64,000 nt of DNA from Flavisolibacter ginsengisoli DSM 18119 (GCF_900129295.1 NZ_FQUU01000011.1:96575-160574); one strand, 5' to 3'; numbered from the stretch's first letter, positions 44,138 through 54,080 are shown. A program made the numbers and translations. Notes: generated by a model not told the origin, from the sequence alone.

Positions 44138-46507
44138 TTAAAATACCTGGATCTCGTCTGCAAATAACCAGGCTTTATTTCCGGCACCAGCCTGGCCATC
44201 AGGAATATCTCCATAGTTCTTTGCGGTTAATTTTATGTACCTGGCATTGGTTGGAGGAAATGTTACGGTGATCCAACCCATAGTCAATGTATCAGTTTTA
44301 AATTCTGTGGATCTTCCAATGCTTATGAAATTTGTTCCATCAGTTGATCCCATCACTTCAACATATTTTGGCAGATAGATCCAGCTTCCATTTTGCTCCA
44401 GGGTATGCATTCTTGTACTTGAGACGGACTGGATTTTTCCAAGGTCTATGGTTGCTTCCAGGTCATCACCTACCCAACCCATCCAATCCGGGAAACTTAA
44501 ACCTTTATTAGAATACACTCCATTTACGAGGCTAAAGCTTCCATTTTGACCCGGGTATTTGCTGTTGGGAGGAGTTACAATGGTTATTGGTTTACCAGTT
44601 GCCTTGTTTACAAAATATTCTATATGTATGCCACGTCCTATTAATTTGTCTTTACCTGACTTATTTTGCTCTTTGTTTGCAACCTGTTGGGCAGTATATG
44701 TACCTGCTGGACCGAGTACAAAATTGATACTATCTGAACGCAAATAATGTACATCATGTAAAGCTCCTGTTATTTTTACTGTAGTACCTCTTTTTTTGGG
44801 TATTATTGTCCAACTCACGGAATGATTATTACCTGGTTTTAATTGAGCATCCAGATCGTAAAATGCCTGGCTGAAATTAGCACCCCATAATCCATATCTC
44901 TTAAATTGGATAGGAAGCCTGGCTTCAAAACTGCTCCATGACCTTGATACCTTTGGGCTCCAAAGGACCTCGGACAGGGCACTCATTCGCGGAAATATCA
45001 TGTATTCCACCTTGGACGGGTAATGTATATATTCAGTCCATAGATTTGCCTGTGCTCCTTTCACATATGTCGAATCTGAACTGTTCAGTTCTGAGGGAAT
45101 GGGTTCATATTTATAAACTGTTTCCAATGGTGTAAATCCCCCAATAGTAACCGAATCCTCGTTCCTTGTTTGTGAATGGTCAAAATAAACATACTCGCCT
45201 GGAGTCATAATTACATTATGATTTTGCTTGGCTGCTTCTATGCCTCCTTTTTCTCCACGCCAACTCATTACCCATGCATTTGGTGCCAATCCTCCTTCTA
45301 AAATTTCGTCCCAACCAATAAGTGTACGACCTTTTTTATTCAAGTATTTCTCCATTCTTTGAATGAAATAACTCTGTAGCTCATGCTCATTTGAAAGCCC
45401 TTCTGCTTTCATTCGGGCCTGGCATTTAGAGCATCGTTTCCAATTAGTTTTAGGGCACTCATCCCCACCTACGTGAATATATTGCGAAGGAAATAATGGA
45501 AGCACTTCATCTATCACGTCTTGCAAAAATTTGAAAGTAGAATCAGTGCCTGCACAGAAAACATCATCAAATACTCCCCAGGTTTCCTGAACTTTCTTTC
45601 CTTTCATTGATTGGCTCAGCCTGGAAGGGTAGGAGGGAATGATTGTTTCTTCCGATGGAAAACAACTTAACCAGGGATATGCAGCAATGGCAGCGGATGC
45701 ATGACCGGGCATTTCAATTTCGGGAACCACGGTAATATGCCGGTCAGCTGCATATTGAACAATCTCCTTTACCTGGTCCTGGGTATAAAAGCCACCATAT
45801 TTCAAATTGTCATTACCAATGCCCGGATAGCGCCCAATGATAGTACCATTTCTGTAAGCACCAACTTGAGTTAATAGTGGATATTTTTTGATCTCAATTC
45901 GCCATCCCTGATCATCTGTCAAATGCCAATGAAAAAAGTTCATTTTATGCAATGCCAAATAGTCTATGTATTTTTTAATAAAAGCAATAGGAAAGAAATG
46001 TCGTGCTACGTCGAGGTGCATGCCCCTGTAATCATACCTTGGATAGTCATTCATAGTTACAAAAGGAACCAGTAGTGACCTTGTATTTTTATTACCCTTA
46101 TCAATTCCATTTACTGGCAATAATTGGATCAGGCTTTGGATACCATAAAATGTTCCTGCATAAGTATCCCCTTCAATGAGAACACCGTTTTTATTAACCT
46201 CAAGAGAATAAGCGTCCTTGCCAGGTGCTTTTATGAATTTCCGGGTAGTTAATTTAATGAAACCTTTAAGTGCCTTATTTGATACTGGCAAACTAATTCC
46301 ATATATTTTAGTAAGGTAGTCATTCAGAAACTTTGCTGCTTTAAGATCTTCAGGATCTTTTGCAATAAGCACTGTTGTTGGTGAAATAGCAAAATTACCC
46401 TTATGTACGGCCATACTAACAGGTTGCGGAATTACTAAAGTGTTCTGTGCTCCACTAAACTTATTGATACTAAAAACTATCAATAAGATAAATACCCTGA
46501 TGTGCAT
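44138..46507 (-). CDS. Exported GH20 beta-N-acetylhexosaminidase with C-terminal discoidin-like domain
   Basis: A ~789-aa exoglycosidase that removes terminal GlcNAc or GalNAc. Start at ATG 46507 gives a proper signal peptide (VFILLIVFSINKFSGAQ). A GH20b domain precedes the catalytic barrel, with RGMHLDVARHFFP, FHWHLTDDQGWRIEI and the Asp349-Glu350 pair in IHVGGDECPKTNW. The C-terminal ~110 residues form an F5/8 type C module (DDLEATIDLGKIQ ... WITVTFPPTNARYIKLTAKN). It follows the S15 peptidase gene closely and precedes nagB. Confidence 0.94.
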   Translation of the reverse strand: MHIRVFILLIVFSINKFSGAQNTLVIPQPVSMAVHKGNFAISPTTVLIAKDPEDLKAAKFLNDYLTKIYGISLPVSNKALKGFIKLTTRKFIKAPGKDAYSLEVNKNGVLIEGDTYAGTFYGIQSLIQLLPVNGIDKGNKNTRSLLVPFVTMNDYPRYDYRGMHLDVARHFFPIAFIKKYIDYLALHKMNFFHWHLTDDQGWRIEIKKYPLLTQVGAYRNGTIIGRYPGIGNDNLKYGGFYTQDQVKEIVQYAADRHITVVPEIEMPGHASAAIAAYPWLSCFPSEETIIPSYPSRLSQSMKGKKVQETWGVFDDVFCAGTDSTFKFLQDVIDEVLPLFPSQYIHVGGDECPKTNWKRCSKCQARMKAEGLSNEHELQSYFIQRMEKYLNKKGRTLIGWDEILEGGLAPNAWVMSWRGEKGGIEAAKQNHNVIMTPGEYVYFDHSQTRNEDSVTIGGFTPLETVYKYEPIPSELNSSDSTYVKGAQANLWTEYIHYPSKVEYMIFPRMSALSEVLWSPKVSRSWSSFEARLPIQFKRYGLWGANFSQAFYDLDAQLKPGNNHSVSWTIIPKKRGTTVKITGALHDVHYLRSDSINFVLGPAGTYTAQQVANKEQNKSGKDKLIGRGIHIEYFVNKATGKPITIVTPPNSKYPGQNGSFSLVNGVYSNKGLSFPDWMGWVGDDLEATIDLGKIQSVSSTRMHTLEQNGSWIYLPKYVEVMGSTDGTNFISIGRSTEFKTDTLTMGWITVTFPPTNARYIKLTAKNYGDIPDGQAGAGNKAWLFADEIQVF

Positions 46508-46543
46508 CTTCTGACTAATAACATTATACAATTTCATTGTTTC

Positions 46544-48421
46544 TTATTTCATTACTGGTACACTGATGCTGGAAGGGTAGGTAGAATTATGGTAGATCCT
46601 GATATCTGCTTTTTGAAAATCTGCATCTTTCGCTTCGTAGATATCTATAAACTTTTGGGGATTCCTGTCTGCCAGGGGAAACCAGCTGCTTTGGATCTGT
46701 ACCATGACCCTATGCCCTTTTTTAAAAGTGTGGGCAATATCAGGTAAGGAAAATTGTACGGCTTCCACTTTTCCTGGCTTAAAAGGTTCTGGCTTTTCAA
46801 AAGATTTTCTGAATTTGCCTCTCATTATTTCTCCACGCACCAGCATTTGGTAGCCTTTCATTGGATAATCTGGAAGTGAAGAGGGAGTTGGATAGCTGAA
46901 GTTATCTGGAAATACATCAATCAGTTTTACAACAAAATCTGCATCAGAAGTGGATATGGATACAAATAAGTTGGCTTTCAAAGCCCCGCCCAATGTTAGG
47001 TCATTTTGCAAAGGTTCTGTTTCGAAAACCAATACATCTGGCCTGCGTGAAGCAAAGCGCTGGTCATCTGTCATGTATTCCCTGGTTCTGCCTTCATGAA
47101 CATCTTCTGTATAAGGAACAGGGCGAGTAGGATCACTGGTATATTGTGTAAATGGCATTCCTGAATTTGACTTTTTCCAGTCAAGTTTGCCATTGGATTG
47201 AAGAAAAAGTTCCTGTGTAGCTGAATTAACTGGAGGCCATTGCTGCAATTTGTGCCAGGCATTCTCTCCACTAAAAAAAACAGTTGCCTCAGCAAGATCT
47301 TTTAAAGAACCTTTGTCTTTTAAATAGTAATTGAAAAATGGTACTTCAATATTGTCCTGGTACCACTCTGAAGTTTTAGAACCCCATCTGACATTTCCAA
47401 GATTACTGCCATCTCCTCTGCCTCCCCATTGGCCGTGAAACCATGGGCCCATAACCAGCCTGTTGTTATTCTTTGCTTTAGATTCTATAGCCTTATAAAG
47501 ATTCCACGCCCCAAAGCAATCTTCCGCATCAAATAGACCCCCAACCACCAGGGTGTTAGTTGATGATGGAATAGCCTGGACAAAATTTCTTGTGTTCCGT
47601 GCTTTCCACCATTCATCCAGATTTGGATGTGACATTAAATCATTCCAGAAAGGAATGGTTTCTGGCATAAGCTTCGTAAGGTTTTGTAAAGCACCTGTGC
47701 GCAGGAAAAAGTCATAATTGTCTGCTCCTGGTATGGAATATCCAGGCAATCCGGACATAGATGGTTTCAATCGCGGCCTGCCAAAGCTTGAATAGAATGA
47801 AAAGGCATCCATTGGCATGAATACTCCGTTGTGATGGAAATCATCGCCCATAAACCAATCGGTTACCGGTGCCTGGGGACTTACAGCCTTAATAGCCGGA
47901 TGGCCGCTAAGCGCAGCCATGGTAGAATAGAATCCAGGGTAAGAAATTCCAAATACGCCTACACGGCCATTATTCCCTGGTACATTTTTTACCAACCAGT
48001 CAACGGCATCATAAGTATCACTGGCTTCATCAACCTGGCTTCCGGTTTTATTAACATTATATGGCCTCACATCCATATAATCACCCTCGCTCATATATTT
48101 GCCCCTTACATCCTGTACCACCATAATATAGTTCTCACGCATGTACAACCGGTAATAGCTATTCCAAAAGCTTTCTGGGAAATTAGTTTCTCCGTATGGC
48201 CCTGCAGAATAGGGGGTACGTTTCATTAAGATGGGATGTTTTTCAGAACTATCTTTTGGTAGGTATACAGCGGTGAAAAGCTTATTACCATCCCGCATAG
48301 GGATCATCTTTTCAATTTTGTAATAGTTATCTTTTATCCAGGCGCTATCAAGGGTATTGGTTTGAGCAGAGCAAAAAACAGTTATAGTTAAGAAGAAGAA
48401 TACTGTGAAGAATGCTTTCAT
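46544..48421 (-). CDS. CocE/NonD-family (S15) alpha/beta hydrolase, exported
   Basis: A ~625-aa exported hydrolase of the X-Pro dipeptidyl-peptidase/cocaine-esterase family (peptide or ester cleavage). Start at ATG 48421 gives signal peptide AFFTVFFFLTITVFCSAQ. The nucleophile lies in VGVFGISYPGFYSTMAAL (GxSxxG). PMRDGNKLFTAVYLP opens the catalytic domain, and a C-terminal jelly roll follows from ~residue 430. Leads the operon with the GH20 gene, whose start is a few dozen nt downstream. Confidence 0.9.
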   Translation of the reverse strand: MKAFFTVFFFLTITVFCSAQTNTLDSAWIKDNYYKIEKMIPMRDGNKLFTAVYLPKDSSEKHPILMKRTPYSAGPYGETNFPESFWNSYYRLYMRENYIMVVQDVRGKYMSEGDYMDVRPYNVNKTGSQVDEASDTYDAVDWLVKNVPGNNGRVGVFGISYPGFYSTMAALSGHPAIKAVSPQAPVTDWFMGDDFHHNGVFMPMDAFSFYSSFGRPRLKPSMSGLPGYSIPGADNYDFFLRTGALQNLTKLMPETIPFWNDLMSHPNLDEWWKARNTRNFVQAIPSSTNTLVVGGLFDAEDCFGAWNLYKAIESKAKNNNRLVMGPWFHGQWGGRGDGSNLGNVRWGSKTSEWYQDNIEVPFFNYYLKDKGSLKDLAEATVFFSGENAWHKLQQWPPVNSATQELFLQSNGKLDWKKSNSGMPFTQYTSDPTRPVPYTEDVHEGRTREYMTDDQRFASRRPDVLVFETEPLQNDLTLGGALKANLFVSISTSDADFVVKLIDVFPDNFSYPTPSSLPDYPMKGYQMLVRGEIMRGKFRKSFEKPEPFKPGKVEAVQFSLPDIAHTFKKGHRVMVQIQSSWFPLADRNPQKFIDIYEAKDADFQKADIRIYHNSTYPSSISVPVMK

Positions 48422-48651
48422 ATTTAGTATTAAAAGCACCTAAGTTATATATTTATCAATTTAGAAGAGACGTAAGTATTCTATTTGTTTTCAACAATAG
48501 TTATTAGTCTTTAGCCGGGGAGATTTATTGTAAACGAATAGCGGTAAATTTTAATTACCTAATAACATTCCGTGCTATTTGCTATAAAATATCTGCAGCA
48601 AGGAATCTGTTATAATTATAGGTTTATATGAATGGATAACTATTAAACTTT

Positions 48652-49038
48652 TTACATCCATTCAGTTTCGAAATGCCTGAAATATGTTTTAAGTTTTTTA
48701 TATAGCCTGCGGAAGGTTTGTATCTCTTCCCTTAGTTCTGAATGATTATCCATGCGTATGCTATCTATAACGCCGCCCGAAAGATCATAAACAAAAGCAG
48801 CCAATTGTCTTTCACTGATATTAAGTTTATGCTTTAAAATATCAATTACTTCTTTCTGACAAATAAACTGGTTCTGAAAATGTTCTATTTGCACCTGGAC
48901 ACCCTGCCTCGTATTCCTTGATACCAGATCCTCCAGGTGACTTTCGAAAATTTTAATTTCTTCCTTGTAAAAGATCAATTCACGAACCCATAACTGGTAT
49001 TCCAGGTGAAGGCTACGGATAGAAACAGTCTGGTACAT
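48652..49038 (-). CDS. Coiled-coil hypothetical protein, paralogue 1
   Basis: A 128-aa, mostly helical soluble protein with no recognised domain. The N-terminal helix LEYQLWVRELIFYKEEIKIF and HLEDLVSRNT are shared nearly position by position with the neighbour at 49140-49526, also 128 aa. The C-terminal half (RRLYKKLKTYFRHFETEW) is basic. It probably forms a helical bundle; function unknown. Tandem duplicate, 101 nt apart in the same orientation. Confidence 0.7.
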   Translation of the reverse strand: MYQTVSIRSLHLEYQLWVRELIFYKEEIKIFESHLEDLVSRNTRQGVQVQIEHFQNQFICQKEVIDILKHKLNISERQLAAFVYDLSGGVIDSIRMDNHSELREEIQTFRRLYKKLKTYFRHFETEWM

Positions 49039-49139
49039 AATGCCCTATTTTAATTATGTAAAGCAACTATTTACTCCACCCCTGTAAACTGACCATTGTT
49101 TGTCATTTTTATGATTGTTGTCAATTGCTTTTACAGCTT

Positions 49140-49526
49140 TCAATAAAGGTCAGATTCAAACTTTTTGAACTTTTCCTTAAATGTTTCATATTCCTTCTTA
49201 AAATTATTTATAGAATCCCTGAACTGGTAATGATCTGCTACAATAATATTCTCAAGATCAGCAGTACGATCAGACTTAGCATACATGGCCATTTTAGCTT
49301 CGGCACTTTGTAATTCATTTAGCATATTGGTTACCTGGTCACTCATTCGTGCAAACTGGTTTTGAAAATAACCAGCCTCGTCTGATTCTTGCAAACTCGT
49401 GTTGCGTGATATCAATTCTTCAAGGTGTTTTTGAAAGATAGCTGTTTCATCACTATAAAACCTGAGTTCATTTAGCCAGAGTTGGTTGTCGAGGTGAGCT
49501 TGTGTAAATGAATTATTCTGTTCCAT
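49140..49526 (-). CDS. Coiled-coil hypothetical protein, paralogue 2
   Basis: A 128-aa paralogue of the gene at 48652. I start at ATG 49526 because its N-terminus (MEQNNSFTQAHLDNQLW) then aligns residue for residue with its twin; an upstream ATG at 49547 would add 7 residues. Shared features are QLWLNELRFYSDETAIF and HLEELISRNT. It is more acidic than its twin and ends KEKFKKFESDLY, a predicted coiled coil. Function unknown. Confidence 0.7.
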   Translation of the reverse strand: MEQNNSFTQAHLDNQLWLNELRFYSDETAIFQKHLEELISRNTSLQESDEAGYFQNQFARMSDQVTNMLNELQSAEAKMAMYAKSDRTADLENIIVADHYQFRDSINNFKKEYETFKEKFKKFESDLY

Positions 49527-49737
49527 AAAAGAGTCTTTAGATGTCAAAGTTGCATTCTTTTTTAGGAACTGTTATGGTGATAACATTTACTTTCTCCTAG
49601 TTTAGTAATATAGAAATATAAAATAAACAGTAAATAACCTTCTATATATGCCTTAGATTACTGCCATTGAGATATAGTTATCACAAAAAAGAACAATTAA
49701 GTAATACGGGTCTTAATATCAGGCAAAAAAGTTTCCC

Positions 49738-50451
49738 TTAGTTCATAGGAACTTCCATTAATAAGATTTCACAAGGAGTTAAAGCTTGCATGGTAAATGT
49801 TTCAGAATCACGAATTCCAAGGCCATCACGTCGATGCAGTTCATTTTCTCCTATCATGAGATCCCCTTCCAAAACGAAAGCATAGACACCATTCCCATTC
49901 TTTTTGATTTCATAATTCATTTCTTTGCCAGCATCAAGCTTTGATAGGTAAAACCAGGCATCCTGGTGCAACTGCACTCCTCCATCATTCGTTCCTAAAG
50001 GTGATACTACTGTAGCTAATTTATTATGCTTTTCATCTGGGGAAATGCTTTTTTGATCATAACGCGGTTGTACATTTTTCTTATTTGGCAATACCCATAT
50101 CTGTAAAAACTTAACCTGCCTGTCTGCATTCTTATTTTTCTCTGAATGAATGATGCCCGTTCCCGCACTCATTACCTGCACATCCCCTTGATTGATCACT
50201 GCTATTGTGCCCATACTGTCTCCATGTTCAAGGTCCCCCTCAAGAGGAATAGAAACAATTTCCATGTTATTATGAGGATGCTTTCCAAAGCCCATTCCGG
50301 GGGCTACAGTATCATCATTCAATACACGCAAAGCACCAAATTGCATCCTTTCAGGATTATGATACCCGGCAAAAGAAAAGGTATGCCAGGAATCAAGCCA
50401 TCCATGATCAGCATGTCCTCTTGTATTGGCTTTATGTAATTCTGTTACCAT
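49738..50451 (-). CDS. Pirin-family protein
   Basis: A ~237-aa double-cupin protein. Metal-binding residues sit in the N-terminal cupin (GKHPHNNMEIVSIPLEGDLEHGDSMG), and the WLDSWHTFSFAGYHNPERMQFG segment is characteristic. Bacterial pirins can act as quercetinase-like dioxygenases or redox regulators. I start at ATG 50451 (MVTELHKANTRGHADHGW), the normal N-terminus of the family. Downstream of an FMN-reductase gene in the same direction. Confidence 0.92.
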   Translation of the reverse strand: MVTELHKANTRGHADHGWLDSWHTFSFAGYHNPERMQFGALRVLNDDTVAPGMGFGKHPHNNMEIVSIPLEGDLEHGDSMGTIAVINQGDVQVMSAGTGIIHSEKNKNADRQVKFLQIWVLPNKKNVQPRYDQKSISPDEKHNKLATVVSPLGTNDGGVQLHQDAWFYLSKLDAGKEMNYEIKKNGNGVYAFVLEGDLMIGENELHRRDGLGIRDSETFTMQALTPCEILLMEVPMN

Positions 50452-50532
50452 TAAATTCTTCTTTATTGAATATCTACAGGTTATAACCAACTACCCATTT
50501 ATTCTAAGTGTTTTCTATAGGAATGAAATGAT

Positions 50533-51090
50533 TTAGGCAGTAACTTTTTCCATTGTCAATCTTTCACCCAGCCATAGAAATTCAGAAAGAAAGACGTCAA
50601 TAGATTTTTGAAATGTCCCATCTACAAGGTTTCCATCTACATCAAACTTCTTGTCAATATGAGGGGTTAATAACATATAAGGAGAAGCTATTCCAAACAA
50701 TGCCATTATAAATTGCTGCAATTGCATGGCAGCGCGCACTCCGCCTAAAGCACCTGGTGAAGCTGTAGCAATTCCAAAAACCTTACGGTGCTGCTTTGGG
50801 AAATGATCAAACATATTTTGCATAGCTGGAGAATAGCTTCCATTATATTCAGGAGTTACAATAATGTAAGCATCAGCATTGAACATCCTTGTTGCCAATT
50901 CTTTATACTTATCGGGTGTATCTTCAACTGAAGTAAAAACTTTTTGAACCCCGGGCATAGCATATTGCCTGACATCAATTAAACCAACCTCATGCTCTGT
51001 GTTTTCCTTTAATTCTTTTTCCAGGAATAAGGCTAACCTGTTAGTGGTACTATTGTGACGAGGACTGCCTGATATTATTTCAATTTTCAT
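50533..51090 (-). CDS. NADPH-dependent FMN reductase family protein
   Basis: A 185-aa flavodoxin-like reductase. The FMN phosphate loop GSPRHNSTTNRLA is at residues 8-20, and the VTPEYNGSYSPAMQNMFDHFP segment around residues 78-98 forms part of the flavin/dimer site. It probably transfers electrons to quinones, azo compounds or chromate. About 80 nt before the pirin gene; the two may form a small redox operon. Confidence 0.93.
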   Translation of the reverse strand: MKIEIISGSPRHNSTTNRLALFLEKELKENTEHEVGLIDVRQYAMPGVQKVFTSVEDTPDKYKELATRMFNADAYIIVTPEYNGSYSPAMQNMFDHFPKQHRKVFGIATASPGALGGVRAAMQLQQFIMALFGIASPYMLLTPHIDKKFDVDGNLVDGTFQKSIDVFLSEFLWLGERLTMEKVTA

Positions 51091-51159
51091 ACATTTCTTT
51101 TAATAACAGTGTTTAAACATCAAACCTGATGCCCTTTTCTGTTTGCTGACTAAATGGCA

Positions 51160-51933
51160 CTACAATTCATCATTATTCAAGTTAATTTGTTGCCGGTTTT
51201 TGCGTAAACGCATATTTATAAGCTCTACCACAAGGCTAAAAGCAATAGCAGAATATATATAGCTTTTATTGATATGCTGATGGAAACCTTCTGCTACTAA
51301 CATCATTCCAATCATTATAAGAAAAGCAAGTGCCAGGATTTGTAGGGTGGGGTGCTTATTGATAAATCTACTGATGGCTCCGGAGAAAAAGATCATGATA
51401 AGCATGGAAACAACAACCGCCAGGATCATAATCAGTACATTATCCACCAATCCTATGGCTGTTAAAATAGAATCAAAAGAAAATACTGCATCTACAAGTA
51501 CTATTTGAATAATAACTGATCTGAAGGCAGATGGAGCTATTGTACTATGTGGCTTGCTGGCAATATTTAGTTTCTGGTGTATTTCCAGTGTACTCTTAAA
51601 AATAAGAAAAATACCTCCTGCTATCAGTATTATATCTTTCCAACTGATACCAATTGCCTGGCCATCATCCTTAATAAACGGGATGGTAAATAATGGAGTG
51701 GTCAACTTTATGATCCAGGTGATGGTAAGCAACAGGATTATCCTGAACACCATAGCTAACAGTAGTCCTAAAGTTCTTGCCTTACCTTGTTGTTGCTCTG
51801 GTAATTTATTCGATACTATGGAAATAAAAATAATATTATCAACCCCTAAAATAATTTCCAGGGCAGTTAAAGTTAATAGAGCTGTCAGCACACCAGGGTC
51901 AGAAAAGTTTGGCAGGTCAAAAAGAAGAATCAT
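51160..51933 (-). CDS. TerC-family integral membrane protein
   Basis: A 257-aa protein with about seven helices. The family signature is clear: LTLTALEIILGVDNIIFISIVSNKLP (acidic/Asn metal-binding residues) and, in the second half, IVLVDAVFSFDSILTAIGL. TerC/Alx members are Mn(II) exporters or act in tellurite resistance and metalation of secreted proteins. No tellurium genes are nearby. Divergent from the glycosylasparaginase gene. Confidence 0.94.
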   Translation of the reverse strand: MILLFDLPNFSDPGVLTALLTLTALEIILGVDNIIFISIVSNKLPEQQQGKARTLGLLLAMVFRIILLLTITWIIKLTTPLFTIPFIKDDGQAIGISWKDIILIAGGIFLIFKSTLEIHQKLNIASKPHSTIAPSAFRSVIIQIVLVDAVFSFDSILTAIGLVDNVLIMILAVVVSMLIMIFFSGAISRFINKHPTLQILALAFLIMIGMMLVAEGFHQHINKSYIYSAIAFSLVVELINMRLRKNRQQINLNNDEL

Positions 51934-52014
51934 ATCTGTTTATTTGGTTATTCTTAAAATTCAATAGTTTCACAGTTCTCATTTCATTTCATTACAAACA
52001 TCGATAATAAAAAT

Positions 52015-53022
52015 ATGTTCACACGTAGAAGATTCCTGCACGCATCCGCGTTGAGCTCCCTGGGATTTGTTTTAAAAAATCCTCTTATAAGAGAAATTGA
52101 TGCAACTAATGTAAAAAATAGTCCTATTGTTATTTCTACATGGGCCCCTAATGTCAAAGCCAATGCAGAAGCATGGAAGATACTGGGAATGGGCGGAAAA
52201 GCATTGGATGCAGTAGAAGCAGGAGTACAAATACCTGAAAGTGATCCTTCCGACCAAAGTGTGGGTTATGGGGGTTTGCCAGACAGGGATGGGAAGGTAA
52301 CACTAGATGCCTGCATCATGAATGGAAATGGCGATTGTGGTGCAGTAATGTTTTTAGAAAGTATCATGCATCCAATTAAAATTGCCAGGTTGGTAATGGA
52401 AAAAACACCACATGTGCAACTGGCAGGAGAGGGGGCTTTGCAGTTTGCTTTGGCTAACGGGTACAAAATGGAAAACCTGTTAACCCCTGAAAGCGAAAAA
52501 GCATATAAGGAATGGCTTAAAAATTCAAAGTACGACCCCATGACAATTCCCAAATTACTGGAACAAAAAAATGAGCCGGGACAAATTAATAATCATGATA
52601 CCATAGGAATGTTAGCCATGGATGCAAACGGAGGTCTAAGCGGAGCCTGCACCACCAGCGGAATGGCTTATAAAATGCGGGGAAGGGTGGGCGATTCACC
52701 TATTATAGGAGCAGGTCTTTTTGTTGATAGCGATGCTGGTGCTGCCACATCTACAGGTGTAGGCGAGGAAGTGGTGCGTATTTGTGGATCTCACACCGTG
52801 GTAGAATACCTGCGCCAGGGATTCAGTCCGGAACTGGCTTGTAAAAAGACAGTGGAACGCATCATTAAAAAACGGGGAAAGAGTGCCAGGGATTTGCAGG
52901 TTGGGTTTATTGCAATGAATACAAGAGGAGAATTTGGGGGATATGCTCTCCAAAAAGGGTTTACCTATGCCGTGCAAACAAAAGCTGGTAGCAAGGTCTT
53001 CCATTCTAAAAGCTTTTATTAA
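52015..53022 (+). CDS. N4-(beta-N-acetylglucosaminyl)-L-asparaginase (glycosylasparaginase)
   Basis: Ntn-hydrolase that cleaves GlcNAc from asparagine in glycoproteins (335 aa). An RRRF leader (MFTRRRFLHASALSSLGFVL) looks like a Tat or general export signal. The autocatalytic cleavage site precedes Thr196 in NNHDTIGMLAMD. The substrate region GACTTSGMAYKMRGRVGDSPIIGAGL is intact. It fits the amino-sugar and glycoprotein degradation theme of the GH20 and nagB genes. Confidence 0.94.
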   Translation: MFTRRRFLHASALSSLGFVLKNPLIREIDATNVKNSPIVISTWAPNVKANAEAWKILGMGGKALDAVEAGVQIPESDPSDQSVGYGGLPDRDGKVTLDACIMNGNGDCGAVMFLESIMHPIKIARLVMEKTPHVQLAGEGALQFALANGYKMENLLTPESEKAYKEWLKNSKYDPMTIPKLLEQKNEPGQINNHDTIGMLAMDANGGLSGACTTSGMAYKMRGRVGDSPIIGAGLFVDSDAGAATSTGVGEEVVRICGSHTVVEYLRQGFSPELACKKTVERIIKKRGKSARDLQVGFIAMNTRGEFGGYALQKGFTYAVQTKAGSKVFHSKSFY

Positions 53023-53069
53023 CAGTAACACTTTCCATATCTTTTCCTATATCATTAAAAAACTAAGAA

Positions 53070-53801
53070 GTGCATTTTATAATTGAAATAGCTACTAATG
53101 ACTTTGTAACTACAAAAGCTGCGGTAGACGGGGGCGCTGACCGTATTGAATTATGTGGTGCCTTGTCCGAAGGAGGTATTACCCCATCTTATGGTATAAT
53201 TAAAAATTGCAGGGAGGCATTCACTACTCAGTTGTTTCCTATCATCAGGCCAAGGGGTGGTGATTTTTTATATACCGAGCAGGAATTTATGGTGATGTTG
53301 GATGATGTAAAGAAATGCAAAGAATTGGGTTGCGATGGAGTGGTAATTGGTTTACTGGACAAGCAGGGAAATATTGATACTGAAAGAACGGCAAGGTTGA
53401 TTGATGAAGCATATCCACTTAGGATAACTTTTCACAGGGCTTTTGACAGGTGTAATGATCCCTTTTTAGCTTTGGAACAATTAATAAAACTGGGTTGTGA
53501 AAGGATATTGACCTCCGGGCAAAAACCCAATGTAATGGACGGGATCGAACTTGTTACGCAATTAATTGCGGCCGCAAATGGCAGGATCATTATTATGCCT
53601 GGAAGTGGTGTACGTAAGGAAAACATAAAAGAATTGGCAGGGAAAACCGGGGCTATAGAATTTCATTCTTCCCTAAGAGGAAAAGCATCCTCAGAAATGG
53701 ATTTTATTCATCCAGAATTTGCTGGTAACATGGAAAGCTATAGCAACCCATCACTTTCGCCCGTGGATGTTATTGACCTGCGTACCGCTTTAAATTCTTA
53801 A
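53070..53801 (+). CDS. cutC: CutC-family protein
   Basis: A 243-aa TIM-barrel protein of the CutC family, annotated historically as copper homeostasis. Signature segments are DGGADRIELCGALSEGGITPSYG, RPRGGDFLYTEQE, FHRAFDRCNDP and ILTSGQKPNVMDG. The start is GTG: an in-frame TAA lies two codons upstream, and no ATG is available nearby. A hairpin terminator follows 27 nt after the stop. It lies 19 kb from the copper island, so a functional link is not implied. Confidence 0.93.
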   Translation: MHFIIEIATNDFVTTKAAVDGGADRIELCGALSEGGITPSYGIIKNCREAFTTQLFPIIRPRGGDFLYTEQEFMVMLDDVKKCKELGCDGVVIGLLDKQGNIDTERTARLIDEAYPLRITFHRAFDRCNDPFLALEQLIKLGCERILTSGQKPNVMDGIELVTQLIAAANGRIIIMPGSGVRKENIKELAGKTGAIEFHSSLRGKASSEMDFIHPEFAGNMESYSNPSLSPVDVIDLRTALNS

Positions 53802-53827
53802 TAATTTCTAAATTAAATACCTGTATT

Positions 53828-53866
53828 AGACTAAGCCTTGTTAAATAACAGGGCTTAGTCTTTTTA
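53828..53866 (+). terminator. Terminator of cutC
   Basis: Long hairpin AGACTAAGCC-T-TGTTA pairing with TAACAGGGCTTAGTCT (53846-53861), followed by TTTTT, 26 nt after the cutC stop. Confidence 0.9.
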
Positions 53867-53972
53867 TAACTAATTACTACACTTTTCTGGCGTAATATTA
53901 CGTTACTGTTATAAACACAGCGATTTCTGTATATTCTCAAAACATTTTATCACCAATCGCAAAAATATTTTA

Positions 53973-54080
53973 ATGCTAAGAAAATTATTATCGCTTTTAT
54001 TGGGTCATCCGAAACCTAAACCAGCCTATGCATTTGTTCCCAAGCCTAATAATAAGATCCCTCAAAAAAGATCTAATTAA
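53973..54080 (+). CDS. Possible 35-aa peptide upstream of the thioredoxin-ApbE cassette
   Basis: A short frame, MLRKLLSLLLGHPKPKPAYA and 15 further residues, ending PQKRSN. A short hydrophobic segment is followed by a Pro/Lys-rich basic tail. It ends 29 nt before the thioredoxin gene in the same direction. No homology known; it could be a small membrane-associated peptide, a leader peptide or chance. Confidence 0.3.
   Translation: MLRKLLSLLLGHPKPKPAYAFVPKPNNKIPQKRSN

Noticed and set aside
43999..44214. 71-codon minus-strand frame between the GH20 and nagB genes
   Set aside because: It overlaps the end of the GH20 gene in a different frame and has no recognisable features.
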